Shown: positions 11,394-23,459, counted from the first letter of the stretch. The stretch is 64,000 nt of DNA from Schoenoplectus triqueter (GCA_964058805.1 CAXKVV010000022.1:620001-684000), one strand, 5' to 3'. Numbers and translations are program-made. Notes: generated by a model from the sequence alone, not told the origin.

Positions 11394-13833
11394 ATGGCTT
11401 TCAACTCCGTTGCCCTGAACCGGCCGGTTCAAGTTAGCCGCACGGTTCGGCTAACCCGGTCCCTTGCTCATGCCTCTTCGTTTCTTCTCCGGCGATCAGG
11501 TTGTTTTTTCTCTCTCTTTCCTTTTCTCTTTCATTTTTTTTAATCAGTCGCTTCATTGGAGTTCCTTTTTTCCTTTTCCAGAAATAGCTTTTCCTAGGCT
11601 GAGTTCCAGTGATTTACGGAGTGAGTTTCTGTCTTCATATTTGACAATTTTGTTATCCTTTTTCTTTAAATGCGGATGATTCTGAATTTTTATCTTTTTT
11701 TTAAAAAAAAAAGATTAATTGCTCTCCGTTTTTGTTCTGATAAAATTAGTCAATGGAATCGGGATCTCAGAAAAGAAAAACATATTGGCTAGTGCAAGGG
11801 GATCATTCAAGCAAGATGGAACTGGAGAAGATCATTCTGTAGGAATTCAGGTTTTTGAATTTCCATAGTATTACATCCTTTGGTGATATGTTCTCTTTAA
11901 TATGATAAAATTATTTTCTTGAACTGAAACAACGTCATTGCATCTCATGTCTTTTTGATCCAGGAAAAAAGATTTGACCTCCTAAAGATTTTAAAAGGAG
12001 CAAACTCGGTAATTCCTCATATAGTACTCGGCAGTACTGTACTGGCTCTCATTTACCCACCATCCTTCACCTGGTTCACAACAAGGTCTTTTTGAACTTT
12101 CACTTTTCTCATTTATAATTTTTAATTAGAGCTCATAATGGTGCTTTCTTATGTCAGGTATTATGCACCAGCATTGGGATTTTTAATGTTTGCTGTTGGG
12201 GTTAATTCGAGCCCTGAAGATTTTATTGAGGCCATAAAGAGACCAGATGCAATTGCCGCCGGGTATTTGGGGCAGTTTTTCATTAAGCCCCTTCTTGGAT
12301 TTTTATTTGGTACAATGGCAGTTTCAGTGTTTAAACTTCCTATGTCATTAGGTAAATCAATACTTTACCATGATGTTTCTGATATAACCTTGTTTTCTGT
12401 TATATGTGGTTTGTTTCTATGCAGTATATCTGAACTTATTGATCTTAAATATTCTTTGCGAAGTACATTGGTCAATAGAATCTGTACTAGATTAATGAAT
12501 TGAAGAATATAATAGATAGTGGAATTAAATTATTATCAGGAAAGCACAGTGTTTTAACAAATTTGTGTATATCATGTTGAAAATAAGAAGTATCTTAATT
12601 TCCCAAATTTCTCAAGTTAGGTGCTGGTATAATGCTGGTATCTTGCGTCAGTGGTGCCCAACTCTCAAACTATGCAACATTTCTGACAGACCCATCCATG
12701 GCCCCGCTTAGTATAGTCATGACCTCAATCTCTACTGCAACTGCTGTTTTTGTGACACCAACCTTGTCATTCTTATTAATCGGAAAGAAGCTACCAGTTG
12801 ATGTCAAAGGCATGATGTCAAGTATTACACAAATTGTAGTAGCACCCATTGCCGCTGGCCTCCTTTTAAATAGGTACAGAAACTGTTTGGTTTTAGTCAA
12901 GCACTGTTTATATTTGTAGCAGAAACTATAGTAGCGATCATTGCCGCTGGCCTCCTTTAAAATAGGCATTGTTTATACCTGGAGCATTGTTTTTGTGGGA
13001 TCTTAGCTGGTACTGTTATTGGGTTGGATTCATATTGATGTATTCTTATTCATAATTCAGAGATTTTTTTTTCTGTTTTTCTTTTTTTGGAGATTATGTT
13101 TATTGTTATCCCATATTTCGGTTTCATAAGGCAATCCATGTTGTGCCAATACTGGTGGTAATTAATATTGACTATGCTTACTAATTTAAATTTTTTATAC
13201 TTATTATATTTATGTGTTTGCATAATTTGAAGGTTCGTACCAAAGGTATGCTCAACTATTCAGCCATTTCTACCCCCACTCTCGGTATTTGTGACAGCAC
13301 TATGTGTCGGCTCACCATTGGCAATTAACATAAAAGCAGTATTGTCTCCATTTGGTATTGGCATTGTTCTTCTCATTTTTGGATTCCATTCATTGGCATT
13401 TATTTTGGGGTACAGTCTTGCTGGTGTTTGGTTTAATAAATCAGATGATGTAAAAGCACTACAGAGAACTGTATCTTATGAAACAGGTTTGCTTCTCTCT
13501 GTTAACACATTAGTTGCCTTTTACCATGAACTAATATCACCAAACAGAACGAGTTTGTTTAGTACTTCATTTTATTTATTCTCTCTTTTCAGGGATGCAA
13601 AGTAGTCTCTTAGCACTTGCATTGGCAAATAGGTTTTTCCAAGATCCTCTCGTTGGTGTGCCTCCAGCTATTTCTGTAAGCTGTGAACCTTGTTTCAATC
13701 ACATTGAATTCATGAGTAAAATCCAGACAAATATGCTAACAATTTATAAATGGCTTGGTTGTAGGTTGTTTTAATGTCTCTGATGGGTTTTGCACTAGTG
13801 ATGATTTGGTCAAAGAGGACAAAAGCTGAGTAA
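11394..13833 (+). CDS. BASS6: Plastid sodium/metabolite cotransporter, BASS6/BASS5-like
   Basis: Nine exons read in frame with GT-AG borders: 11394-11499, 11582-11620, 11750-11850, 11964-12085, 12158-12351, 12621-12873, 13233-13486, 13593-13675, 13765-13833. The product is 406 aa. The first ~70 residues are Ser/Arg-rich and acid-poor, like a chloroplast transit peptide. After them comes a multi-span SBF/BASS domain with the family segments 'GFLMFAVGVNSSPEDF', 'VSCVSGAQLSNYATFLTDP', 'VAPIAAGLLLNR' and 'SYETGMQSSLLALALA'. These match plant BASS5/BASS6, which sit in the plastid envelope. BASS6 carries glycolate in photorespiration; BASS5 carries 2-keto acids in Brassicales glucosinolate synthesis. 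The Ycf49-like gene next door, and absence of evidence for glucosinolate metabolism, favour BASS6 (inference). The start ATG follows 'gcg' and is the first in frame. No broken codons were seen. Confidence 0.9.
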
Positions 13834-14274
13834 TAGCTGATGCTGTACTTTTTATTTAATAGTAGTCTGTCTTTCGCAGATGTATTAAGATAATGACATA
13901 AATTATTGTTAATCCTGAAGCCCACTCGAATTTAGTGTGTTTCTTTTTTTGTTCCTCTTTGCTCTAAAATTTTGTGCTGGATGTAAGAAATTATATTCTA
14001 TAAACTTGTTAGAAAATGGTAGTTTTTCTCTTTTCTTCAATATGGGCCCTAAGATTTAATTCTAAAAGTCCAGAATATCAAAGCCTACTAGAACCCCGTC
14101 TAACTAATTTCTACCTAGAAAGTCTAAACAAAACAAATTTTGGGCTGGATGAATGGAAGTATGGAACGACCCTTATTAGATCCAAAATCCATCCAGTTCC
14201 TTAGCAAACTGGAGGAACAACAACATTGACTATTAATGTTATCACTCTGCGAAAGTGCATAGCTCCAACTCGCC
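13834..14274 (+). other. 3' flank of BASS6-like gene and leader of Ycf49-like gene
   Basis: This 441-bp spacer holds the presumed 3' UTR of the upstream gene and the promoter and leader of the downstream one. A short frame at 14016-14204 has no recognisable product. No clear TATA box stands out. Confidence 0.5.
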
Positions 14275-15522
14275 ATGGCCTCGACTCTATCACCACCCCT
14301 CGCTCTTTCCCTCACTTGTCGCGTAGTCCGCGCCTCTTCACTTCCTATCCTTTCCAAGCGAGAAAATCATGGAATTCGCATCCGCTTGCCATCTTTAGCG
14401 CTTGCAAGCGCCACCGCCGGCATCGCCTTGGCCACAGTGGCGCTTACCCCAGACGCCGTCGCGGCCGCTGCGTCTTTCCCAGTGGCACTATCTGCTCTTC
14501 AGGAGCCGCCGAACGCGCTTTCACTGCCCACCTGGGCCATCCACGTGTCCAGTGTTGTTGAATGGTATGTATATGTGCTCTCAAGTCTTAATTCGGGTCA
14601 AAATTGTAAGTTTTATCTTCAGGTTATAATTAACCATACAAAAAACAAAATTCACTCTCCAAAAAGATATATAACGTGAGGAGGCATACAAAATCTCGCG
14701 AGGAACGCTGAAGTTAGTGGAGGTTTTGGTTTGTTAACCATTCAAATCTTTTCTCTTGCTGCTGCATCTTTATCCTTTTTTTATTTACTTTAATTGGGGA
14801 TAGGATCGCAGCAATGGCATTGGTTTGGCAGTATGGAGAGAAATCGGGTCACACTACTTGGAAAGGCCTTACATGGGGCATGGTGAGTCACATTCATTTT
14901 GTAAAATTTAAACAAATGCAGATATTAGGAGAAATGGTGTTTCTTCCAGTGAGCTTTATACTGAATATAACTGCCGTTTTTGCTCAGTTCACATTTTTCC
15001 TGTGCTAACTGGAATATTCATGTGCTTCTGATTTAGTTGGCATACAGTAATAAGGATATGATTCTCCACTTAATTCCTTGCTTTGAACATAAATTTTGAT
15101 ATTTAGTATTACTAACTAGTCATAAACAAATGATCTAGCAATAGATAACAATTTAAGGTTACTGCAGTTAAATTCTTGTGATTTCAATCATGTGACTGGC
15201 TGAATAGTCTTCTCTACCTAGGTTCCACTTCTTGGAGGAGCGTTATGTGCATGCACCTGGCATTTTTTTTATAACTCAGAGACACTCGAGGTAATTTTGT
15301 ACTTTCCTTGTTCTTAATTTAAACTTATCTCATAATTTCTTCTTATTTGGTCTAAAATTACATTTGAAGAAGGTTTAAATGCAATCTTCTTATTGTTGGT
15401 AACATTTCATTAAGATACTGGTGGCAATTCAAGGTGCACTAACAACCATAGGCAACACAACAATGTTGATTGCCGCTTTTCGAATATTCAAGGCATCCCA
15501 GGAAAGTTCTAACAGCTCTTAG
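14275..15522 (+). CDS. Chloroplast Ycf49-like membrane protein (DUF2499)
   Basis: Four exons splice in frame: 14275-14564, 14804-14882, 15222-15290, 15415-15522, giving 181 aa. Residues 1 to ~65 are rich in Ser, Ala and Arg, typical of a transit peptide. They are followed by an Ala-rich segment (about 42-75) resembling a thylakoid-transfer or membrane stretch. The DUF2499 core begins at 'LPTWAIHVSSVVEW' (about 84-97), continues through 'MALVWQYGEKSGHTTWKGL', 'GMVPLLGGALCACTWHFFYN' and 'LVAIQGALTTIGNTTM', and ends in a short Ser-rich tail. This matches the Ycf49 family of cyanobacterial descent, whose function is unknown. Three or four hydrophobic helices suggest a thylakoid or envelope membrane location. 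It lies just downstream of the BASS-type gene on the same strand. Confidence 0.85.
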
Positions 15523-15752
15523 CTCATATTTCTTCAGAACCTATATTCTCAACTCTCTTAATAATACAAAGTTACTCATTTCTTATTGTATCTTTGTTGT
15601 AAGTTGTAATTATCTCAAGATTCAGATCTAGTATCAAATTATCATTGCATCTTCTCTGGTATGTAACTATTTATACATAACAATAACTATTGTTTTTTTT
15701 CTTTTGTATATTTCACCCTGGAGAAGTTGATCTCATAAGGGTTTTAGCTCTG

Positions 15753-15805
15753 TTTTTTTTTTTTTTTTTTTTTTTGTGGGTGGTTGTTGGGGGGGGGGGG
15801 GGGGG
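15753..15805 (+). repeat. Adjacent poly-T and poly-G homopolymers
   Basis: A run of about 23 T (15753-15775) is followed after 13 bases by a run of about 17 G (15789-15805). It lies some 230 bp past the Ycf49-like stop codon. Homopolymer lengths like these are error-prone in sequencing. Confidence 0.9.
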
Positions 15806-17860
15806 CACTTAAATCTTAGAAACTAATTTGGAACAAGAAAATTGATACGCTTTTTTTTCCTTTTAACTTTTAAGATATATAACAGGTTTCCTTTCGACTT
15901 TTGAGTGAGGTAAAGTACTAAAACTCGTTTGTAAGTAGAATAACTTGGCAACTGCTCAAAAGAAATAAATCATTTGACCTTTTATATTAGTTTCTTGGAA
16001 TTTTTGAATGTTTTGTTGCCAGTTCCGAGATTGTTGTGATCTCAATTTTTCTTCAGAGTTTGTGTTATACAGAACTAAATAGTATTCATTCTAAGCCTGT
16101 GGGCCCAGGACTAGGCCCAAGCCCACGCCTAAGCCTAAGTTACTAGATACATAAACTGATCTCACTGCACAGGAATAAAATAACTGCGACACATCCAAGC
16201 AGAGGCGGATCTTTTCATTTGTAAATGGCAATGATTGACCAAATTTGAAGCTTTAGGAAACTTCTTCTGTGGACTGAAGGGGATGTTTATTTGTAAATAC
16301 AATATTTGCGAATATTGATTGCAATTAAATATGGTAACGATGTGGTGGATAGATAACAAGAGGAGGAAAAAATAATAATAATTGGAGGAGTCGCTCTCAG
16401 CTGGTCAACACACGTTGCATGAGAACGTGCAAACGGGGCCAGTTTAATTTTCGTTTGATGTAACCTCAACTGCTTGATTGACTGTTGCTACGTTATAAGT
16501 ATACAAAGAGGAGGAAAAAAGGAATATCAAGGAAGCGGCAATAAATGGCAAGAGAAAATGTATAACATGTACATGGTTCTTGCAATGACTAAAAGTCTCC
16601 ATAGTTTCAAAACAACATGAGAGTTCAAATGCCTTAATTTTTTGTGGCTCAATTATTTTCTCACTTTTTTAATTTCGGTAACTCAAAATTTAAAACTGAA
16701 ATACAAAAATAAAATTATTAGATTTGATTTATACTATTTTTTTCTTACACATGAAAAATTATTCATTTATTCATTTTCATTTTATGTAAATCAACATTCA
16801 GAAATAATCATATTGGTGTAATTTTTAAAAGCTCTTGATGTCACATAAAATAATATTCAAACGTCACAATTTTTATTCTAGACATAAATAAAATGTCTAG
16901 ATAAAATCTTATGATTTTGTTTTAAAATTTCAGTCTTAAATTTTGAGTTATTAAAAATTTAAAAATTAGTGATATAATTGAGATACAAAAAATTAAATAT
17001 TTGGAACCTGTTAAAAAATATGATATCGGCGGGGGCCTCCATGGGCTTTTGTGACTGTAATATTTTGAAAAAGAAGAAGATATTTCTATTTCTATTCCTT
17101 ATTAAGTAGTAGGTAAGTGTTTTAATTATGTAACTGTTCATATTTTTTTGTTGAATTTGTAGAACTAATATCAATCATTCGATTGAATTATTCATCAAAT
17201 AATGTTATTATCTCTATAGCCATTTGTGTTGAAGTTATAATTTTCTTTCAACTTTAATTGTTACATAAAATGCTGCATAATTTAGGAGTATAATTGCTCT
17301 ACTTTATTTTTTTCTTAGATCAATTATGAATTTTAACTTTCCTTAAATCCTAAATGTCAACTTTTCTTTCAATTCTGTATTTGTTTTATATTAATTATGT
17401 ATTCATGATCGAATTTATATTAATTATTTTTTTTATTTTTATTTCTTTTATTTTCATATGAAGATATAATTTTTTATATTTTTTAAAAGATATCACTATA
17501 GCAACGCACTGACAATATACTAGTAGCTATTTAAAGTAATTGTAGGGGAAAAAATGGACGAGGAGCCATTTGTCCTTAATAACACGTATTTGTGGAGAAA
17601 ACAGAGCCAAACAACATCAAAAAGAAAATACTAAATTTTAGAATAAAAGATCACCTGAACATGCTCTTATCTAAATAATATCCTTCAACATGTGGTAAAA
17701 TCAATGCTCAGGAGTTGTAGGTTCAAAATCCTAATAGAATTTTTTTTTTATGAATAAGCAAAAGTTAAGTAGCTCAAACTTACATGTTTACTGAAAAAAA
17801 AAATCCTTCAACATCTTTATTAGTACAAGAATATACAGTCAAATAATTCGTCAACTAGCT
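15806..17860. other. Intergenic stretch, no gene seen
   Basis: No supported gene. 16099-16137 is a small GC-richer patch of repeated 'aggcccaag/cctaagcc' words. Around 17700-17740 a 'ggttcaaaatcc' segment recalls a SINE B-box, but no complete SINE is demonstrable. Confidence 0.45.
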
Positions 17861-18235
17861 AGGGGTGTCAATGGATGGATCGGGTCGGGTCATATTATTT
17901 TATTTTTTTATCTGATCCGAACTCGTCAGAATTATATTTGGGTCAAAAAATCTTGACATATATCCAACCCGATCGGATTAGGGGTCGACCCGACCCGAAC
18001 CGAACCGTGTCAAATAATTAAATATTTATTAAATATTTTTATATTATGTTAAATAATTAAATATTAATTAATTTATAATTTATCTTAATTAGTGAATGAT
18101 TAATGTATAGTATTAATTAGTACTAAATTATAAAATTACTTCAAAAAAACATAATTAATTGGATTAATTTGAACCCGACCCGATTCGGATAAAAAAAATT
18201 AGATCCATATCTCTGATCCATTTATTTTTCTTTTC
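17861..18235. repeat. GGGTCGGG-type dispersed repeat (hAT-MITE-like)
   Basis: The block begins TAGGGGTGTCAATGG and then GATCGGGTCGGGTC. It has a central AT-rich part shared with 3170-3260, and ends with 'gaacccgacccgattcgg' and 'tctgatcca'. It is the same family as 3003-3412 and 57860-58220. It carries no coding sequence. Confidence 0.55.
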
Positions 18236-18636
18236 ATCTCAATTTTAAGTTTTGTTGAGTTCCGCATGAGAGAGGGAAACAAGAGTATATGTTGTTTCTA
18301 TATAGGCGGGGGTAAGATAACTTGCAAATGTGAGTCAAAAATCAAATTAAATATTAATATCAATACAATGATTACGTGAGAAGTTTAAAGCTGTAAATAT
18401 ATGGATCATAATTAAATAATTTTTTTTTGGTTCGAATATGAATTTTTTTAAAGAAAAAATACTTGTGCAATATTAAAATCATCACATATGCATGTACAAA
18501 AAAAATGAAAACAATGTACTATATTAATCTAATTTAATGATTGTTTCTGAACTGATTATTCAAATATTTTGGTCTTTGATAAAAGTAAAACGAAGATAAA
18601 ATGGAGCCAACACTTCAGTAGAATGTAACCCATCGA

Positions 18637-19160
18637 GGAATTTTTACTTAAACGACCCTATTGTTTAAATTATCTACAGAGACGGTCTAACAGTAAACTC
18701 ATTTTCACAAACGGTCTAACTAAGAGTATGAGTTCAACTCATGCCCTTTAACTCTGAATTTTTCTGCCCGAGCTCTTCCCAACTATGAGTGTCCATACAA
18801 TGCTCAAATTTTGAACTATCTAATTACTACAACTAAAGGGTGCGAGTTCAACTCACGCCCTTTAGACTATATCATTTTCTATTTTTCATTCAAAAAAAAT
18901 TAAGGGTGTGAGTTGAATTCACGTCCTTTAGACCATGATACTTTTTGATCCTTGAGATAAAAGTTTAAAGGACGTGAGTTCAACTCACGTCCTTTAGAAG
19001 AAAAATAAATTGGGAAGAATGCGGGCAAAAAAAAATTAAAATTAAAGGGCGTGAGTTCAACAACTCACGTCCTTAGTTAGGCCGTTTGTGTAAACAAATT
19101 AGTTATTAGATCGTCTCCGTAAATAACTTATATATTAAGGCCGTTTAACTAAAAATTTTG
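18637..19160. mobile_element. Foldback element carrying GTGAGTTGAACTCAC palindrome array (copy 1)
   Basis: Terminal inverted repeats of about 80 bp: the left reads 'ttttacttaaacg...' and the right, reverse-complemented, reads 'tttttagttaaacg...', both leading into 'acaaacgg(t/c)ctaac'. Between the arms are about five near-palindromes of the form AAAGG(G/A)CGTGAGTTCAACTCACG. Flanking 'catcga' occurs on both sides (18631-18636 and 19161-19166), a possible decayed 9-bp duplication as in Mutator-like elements. No protein is encoded. A larger relative lies at 54141-55159. Confidence 0.65.
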
Positions 19161-19362
19161 CATCGAATCTTTTTATTGATTGGCTATGTCTATGTATCTC
19201 ACGAGTGTCCATTATTTATAAAGGACTACATCAACATCCCCTTTCTCCTCTCTGAATTTTTCTTCCTTTCTCGTCAGAGATCTTACGAAGTTGGAAAAGT
19301 GAGAAAAACAAATCAATAAGTTTGCTTATAAATTTAGATGCACATATTTACTATTAAAATAT

Positions 19363-19972
19363 GAGATAATGTCTCAAGTACCCCCGAACTTTCAAATTAT
19401 GACAAATTGGACCCCTGAACTTTTATTTTTTGACAGACAACTCAAACTATCTAATTTGTGACAAATTGTCCCCGACCAGATATTACTCTCAAATACTTAA
19501 TTTTAAATTATATCATGATCAAATTAACCATGTATTTGCATGATATTTAAAATAATTTACATGAAGCTAGCAACTATTTCAAATTGACATTGTTTATATT
19601 TTTTAAATATATGTTTATTTGATTTATTTATGTTTATAAAATATAATTAAAGAATAATTAAAATTGACATTATTTTTTAATATGTAAAATGCATAATATG
19701 TTTTTTCATTTTATTTTTATGCTTTATTTTTTTGAACTTCTATTTTTGAAATAAAAAAATATATATTTCTACTTTGAATATTATTTTGAAATAAAAATAT
19801 ATTTTTTGATAATTATGTCATTTATGATTTAAAATAAAGTTTTAGAGAGTAATTATCTATAGGGGAGTCATTAGACACGAATTGGATAGTTTGGGTGTGT
19901 TTATGAAAATAAAATTTCAGGGGCCAATTTCTCTCAATCCAAAAGTTCGGAGAGCACTTGAAACATTATCCC
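19363..19972. mobile_element. MITE with ~35-bp inverted termini
   Basis: The left end reads 'ataatgtctcaagtacccc' then 'cgaactttc'; the right end reverse-complemented reads 'ataatgtttcaagtgctctc' then 'cgaactttt'. Further in, 'gacaaattgg' and 'caaactatctaatt' on the left match 'gagaaattggcccct' and 'ccaaactatccaatt' on the right. The interior is AT-rich and non-coding. Superfamily cannot be fixed without a clear target duplication. Confidence 0.65.
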
Positions 19973-20780
19973 TGAAAATATTGCATTGGTTTTACGATGC
20001 TTAACTTATCATTATGAGACAATAAACTTAATATGCAATATGTTTGTGACGATCTTGATTAATTATATGTTAAAATTTTATTGAACTTAATTTTTAATAC
20101 ATAAAGCAAATTAAACTTCCAAACCTTTCAAGCATGCCACATCATTGATTTTTTTTACCATTGATTTTGTTAAAATTTTTCATCAATTCAAGTTTCTATA
20201 ATGATTGTTTGCCTGGGATTCAATTGGTAATATTCCAAGAAAAAGGGACCTTTTGGTTTAATATGAAAAACAATGAGATTTTGGTAACATATTATTTATT
20301 GAAACAATGAATGACAAAAGAAAATACTGTCAGGCATTTTTTTTTCACATGTTGTTTTTGCTATTATGTTAAGTTCGTGAGAAATGTCAATTTTGAATAT
20401 CATATATAAAGAAACAAATATTTCATAGACTTTGGATTGACAAAATTAATTCACTTTGTCATTTTTTTATTTCGAATTGCGTTCAAGAAAGGTTTTTGTA
20501 TTTGTAGACTGTACGAATAAGAAAAAAATGAATCACACATTTTTCTAATATAGGACAATACTGTCATTTTTATTTGTATTGATTGAATTTTCAAATACTC
20601 AGATTATATGAATAAGGCAATCAAAAAACACCATTGTTCGACGTGAATCACACATTGGAGGAGAAACAAAGTGGTAGATAGAACTAATCAACAATTTTAT
20701 TATTTAAAAAACAAGGAAAAAGATAGTATCTCAAGATATATATATATAGAGAGAATATATATATATATATAGAGAGAGAG
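19973..20780. other. AT-rich intergenic DNA, nothing recognised
   Basis: No gene or clear element. The right edge at 20735-20780 is a (TA)n(GA)n microsatellite that borders the next foldback element. Confidence 0.5.
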
Positions 20781-21132
20781 AGTGGATATACCGTGAGCTT
20801 AACTCAAAAAATATATCAAATCATCTCAAAATTTTAATTTATCATCTTCATTAAATTTTTTATATGAAAATCTTGTGGGATGCAAAAATTTAGAGTGTTT
20901 TGAGCTTTTTAAGTCATCATTTTTAATTTTTAAAAATGATGTTCAAATATTAAATATATTATTATTTTTTAGAGATGATTTTTAAAAATTAAAAACCATG
21001 ATTTAAAAAACTCAAAACAATCCAAATTTTTGCATTCCAATAGATTTTCATATAAAGAATTTAATGAGAATGATAAATTAAAATTTTGAGATATTTTGAT
21101 ATACTTTTTGAGTTAAGCTCACGGTATCTTTA

Positions 21133-21134
<2 letters not shown>
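20781..21134. mobile_element. Long foldback element, 'ACCGTGAGCTTAACTC' family
   Basis: Two arms of about 165 bp are near-perfect inverted repeats. The left opens 'ataccgtgagcttaactc', the right closes 'gagttaagctcacggtat', and the pairing continues through 'caaaattttaatttatcat'. The arms meet near 20955. The left flank is (TA)n(GA)n and the right flank is (CT)n(TA)n. It has no coding capacity. Nearly the whole element would fold as one hairpin. Confidence 0.75.
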
Positions 21135-21174
<40 letters not shown>

Positions 21175-21252
21175 CTTGAGATACTATCTTTTTCCTTGTT
21201 TTTGAAATAATAAAATTGTTGATTACTTCTATCTACCACTTGTAGATATATA

Positions 21253-21655
21253 GAATTAGGCTATGGTGATTTGCAAAGCACAAAAGTGTTGTGTGCTTTG
21301 CCTCTATTTTTAATTTTAAATCAGAAATGATTTATCCAAACCACTCAATCTAATCTCCATATGAAAATATATTTGTAAACCAAATTTTATATTTTTTTGG
21401 AATTTATTTGCTATTTTTTTGGATAGGGGGAAAACCGTCATTTTTGGATGAACTGAAATTCTCAGATCAAGTCATTTTCTCCTCATCAGAAAAAATAGCA
21501 AAAAAAATATAAAAAATATAAAATTTGGTTTACTAATAGATTTTTATATGAAGATCAGATTGAATGGTTCAGATCAATTATTTCTGAATTGAAATTAAAA
21601 ATAGAGCGTAAAGCACAAACACCTCTGTGCTTTGCAAAGCACCATAGTCGGACTC
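21253..21655. mobile_element. Long foldback element, 'CTATGGTG..TTTGCAAAGCAC' family (copy 1)
   Basis: Arms of about 190 bp pair from 'ggctatggtg'/'caccatagtc' inward through 'ttgcaaagcac', the 'gagcg(t/c)aaagcac' region, 'aatctaatctccatatgaaa' and 'tttatatttttt'. The turn is near 21445. Closely related copies are at 23066-23461 and 23511-23795. No open frame survives both arms. Confidence 0.75.
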
Positions 21656-22194
21656 TATATAAGGCTCCTTCACTCAAGACAACATCTAATGGGGATTTAA
21701 GTAAGGTTTCTTCACTCATTACATATCTCGATAAGCATACCTCGAATCAGATGTTACTGACCTCGAGGTTCCGCAAACTCATCTCGAGATAAACAACCAC
21801 AAGCTCGAGATAATCCTGCTACTCTTTCTTTGAGTATGATTGCCCTAATAACCTCCACTACTATAAATAATGGTTACCACCGGTCACGATCTAAAATAAT
21901 ATAATTAAATAAGACAAGTTTACCGACTTATCATTACATGCAGATGCCACTTTTAGTAGTATTAATTAATATCGTATGGGAACCGTTCATAATTTTCACG
22001 CTCCCCTTCTCCTATATAAGGCCTAGCCTAGGACAGGGGAATGGATCCAGCTTTTTTACACGCACAAGAGGTTATAGGTCAGAGTAGCTCTCGTGCCTCT
22101 TCTACACATACTCACATCTACACATCATCCAGTTTTACTTTGATACGGCATGCCCACCTAAGATAGGATGTATCAATATATATATATATATATA
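21656..22194. other. Intergenic segment between foldback elements
   Basis: This 0.5-kb stretch has moderate GC and contains 'cctcgag/ctcgagat' repeats near 21735-21810. No gene is recognisable. It ends in a (TA)n run that borders the next element. Confidence 0.45.
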
Positions 22195-22591
22195 GTGATG
22201 CTATGGTGCTTCGCGAAGTAAAAAAAAATTTGTGCTTCGCGTCCGTATATCGAATTTAAAAGTTCAAACGGCCGATCCAAACCGTTGAGCATCATCTTCA
22301 TATTGAAATATCCTTGGAGATCAAATTTATATTTTTTTGAATTTTTTTGATATTTTTTAGATGGGTACAAAGTCGCTTATTTTGGATGGTGCAGAAATCT
22401 TTAGATCAACAAACTTTGTACCCATCTAAAAAATATCAAAAAAATTCAAAAAAATATAAAATTTGATCTCCAAGGATATTTCAATATGAAGATGATGTTC
22501 AACAGTTTGGATCAGCTGTTTGAACTTTTAAATTCGAGATACGAACGCGAAGCACAAAAGATTTTTTGCTTCGCGAAGCACCATAGCATTA

Positions 22592-22592
<1 letters not shown>
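22195..22592. mobile_element. Long foldback element, 'CTTCGCGAAG' family (copy 1)
   Basis: Inverted arms of about 190 bp begin at 'gtgatgctatggtgcttcgcgaag' on the left and end at the matching 'cttcgcgaagcaccatagcattac' (each under 25 bases; positions 22195-22218 and 22569-22592). The interior is nearly the same as the element at 46793-47191. It shares a 'CTATGGTGCTT' start with the TTTGCAAAGC family but has diverged elsewhere. It sits in a (TA)n/(CT)n microsatellite. Confidence 0.75.
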
Positions 22593-22623
<31 letters not shown>

Positions 22624-22641
22624 TTCTTGTCTATTGTGCTT

Positions 22642-22998
22642 CCAGTAACACTTTGGCCGAAACGCTACCAGTCCAAATTTTAATTTAAATAGCTCAATAA
22701 AATATTTATATCATAATCTTACGGCATACTAATTTTTATCGTGTTTGGAATTAATTTACTATACTTAATGATTTTTGAAAAATAGTCCTAAAATAATAGA
22801 AAAATTATAAAATTCATGTGTCAAAAATGCTAACTTTTTTAAAAAAATATTAAGTATAGTAAATTAACTCCAAGCACGATAAAAAATAGTATTCTACAAA
22901 ATCATAATACAAAAATTTTATTGAGCTACTTAAATTAAAATTTTGAGCATGAAAAGTTAAAATTTAGACTAATAGTGTTTCGGCCAAAATATTATTGG
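22642..22998. mobile_element. Long foldback element, 'TTTGGCCGAAAC' family
   Basis: The left arm opens 'ccagtaacactttggccgaa' and the right arm closes with 'ttcggccaaaatattattgg'. Pairing continues through 'agtccaaattttaa'/'ttaaaatttagact', 'gctcaataaaat' and 'atcgtg..ttggaatta..tttactatactta'. The turn is near 22820. It lies between two other foldback families. Confidence 0.7.
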
Positions 22999-23065
22999 AA
23001 ATACAATAGACAAACTCTCTCTTACTCTCAATCTCTCTCTCTCTATATATATATAGAGAGAGAGA

Positions 23066-23459
23066 GTCCGACTATGGTGCTTTGCAAAGCACAAAGGCGT
23101 TGTGTGTTTTGCGCTCTATTTTTAATTTTAAGTCTTAAAAAAATTGATCTGAACCATTCAATCTGATCTTCATATCAAAATCCATTAGTAAACCAAATTT
23201 TATATTTTTTAGAATTTTTTGCTATTTTTTCAGATGAGGAGAAAATGACTTGATCTGAGAATTCTGGTTCATCCAAAAATGACGATTTCCCCCTATCCAA
23301 AAAAATAACAAATGAATTTCAAAAAATAAAAAATTTGGTTTACTAATAGATTTTGATATGGAGATTATATTGAGCAGTTTGGATTATTTCTGACTTAAAA
23401 TTAATAATAGAGCGCAAAGCACACAACGCTCTTGTGCTTTGCAAAGCACCATAGCCTAG

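Noticed and set aside
13710..14357. Minus-strand frames across the BASS6/Ycf49 spacer
   Set aside because: They overlap true plus-strand exons or UTRs and contain no conserved motif.
18637..19160. CRISPR-like repeat array
   Set aside because: The repeats are palindromic, unevenly spaced and diverged, there are no cas genes, and the DNA is eukaryotic.
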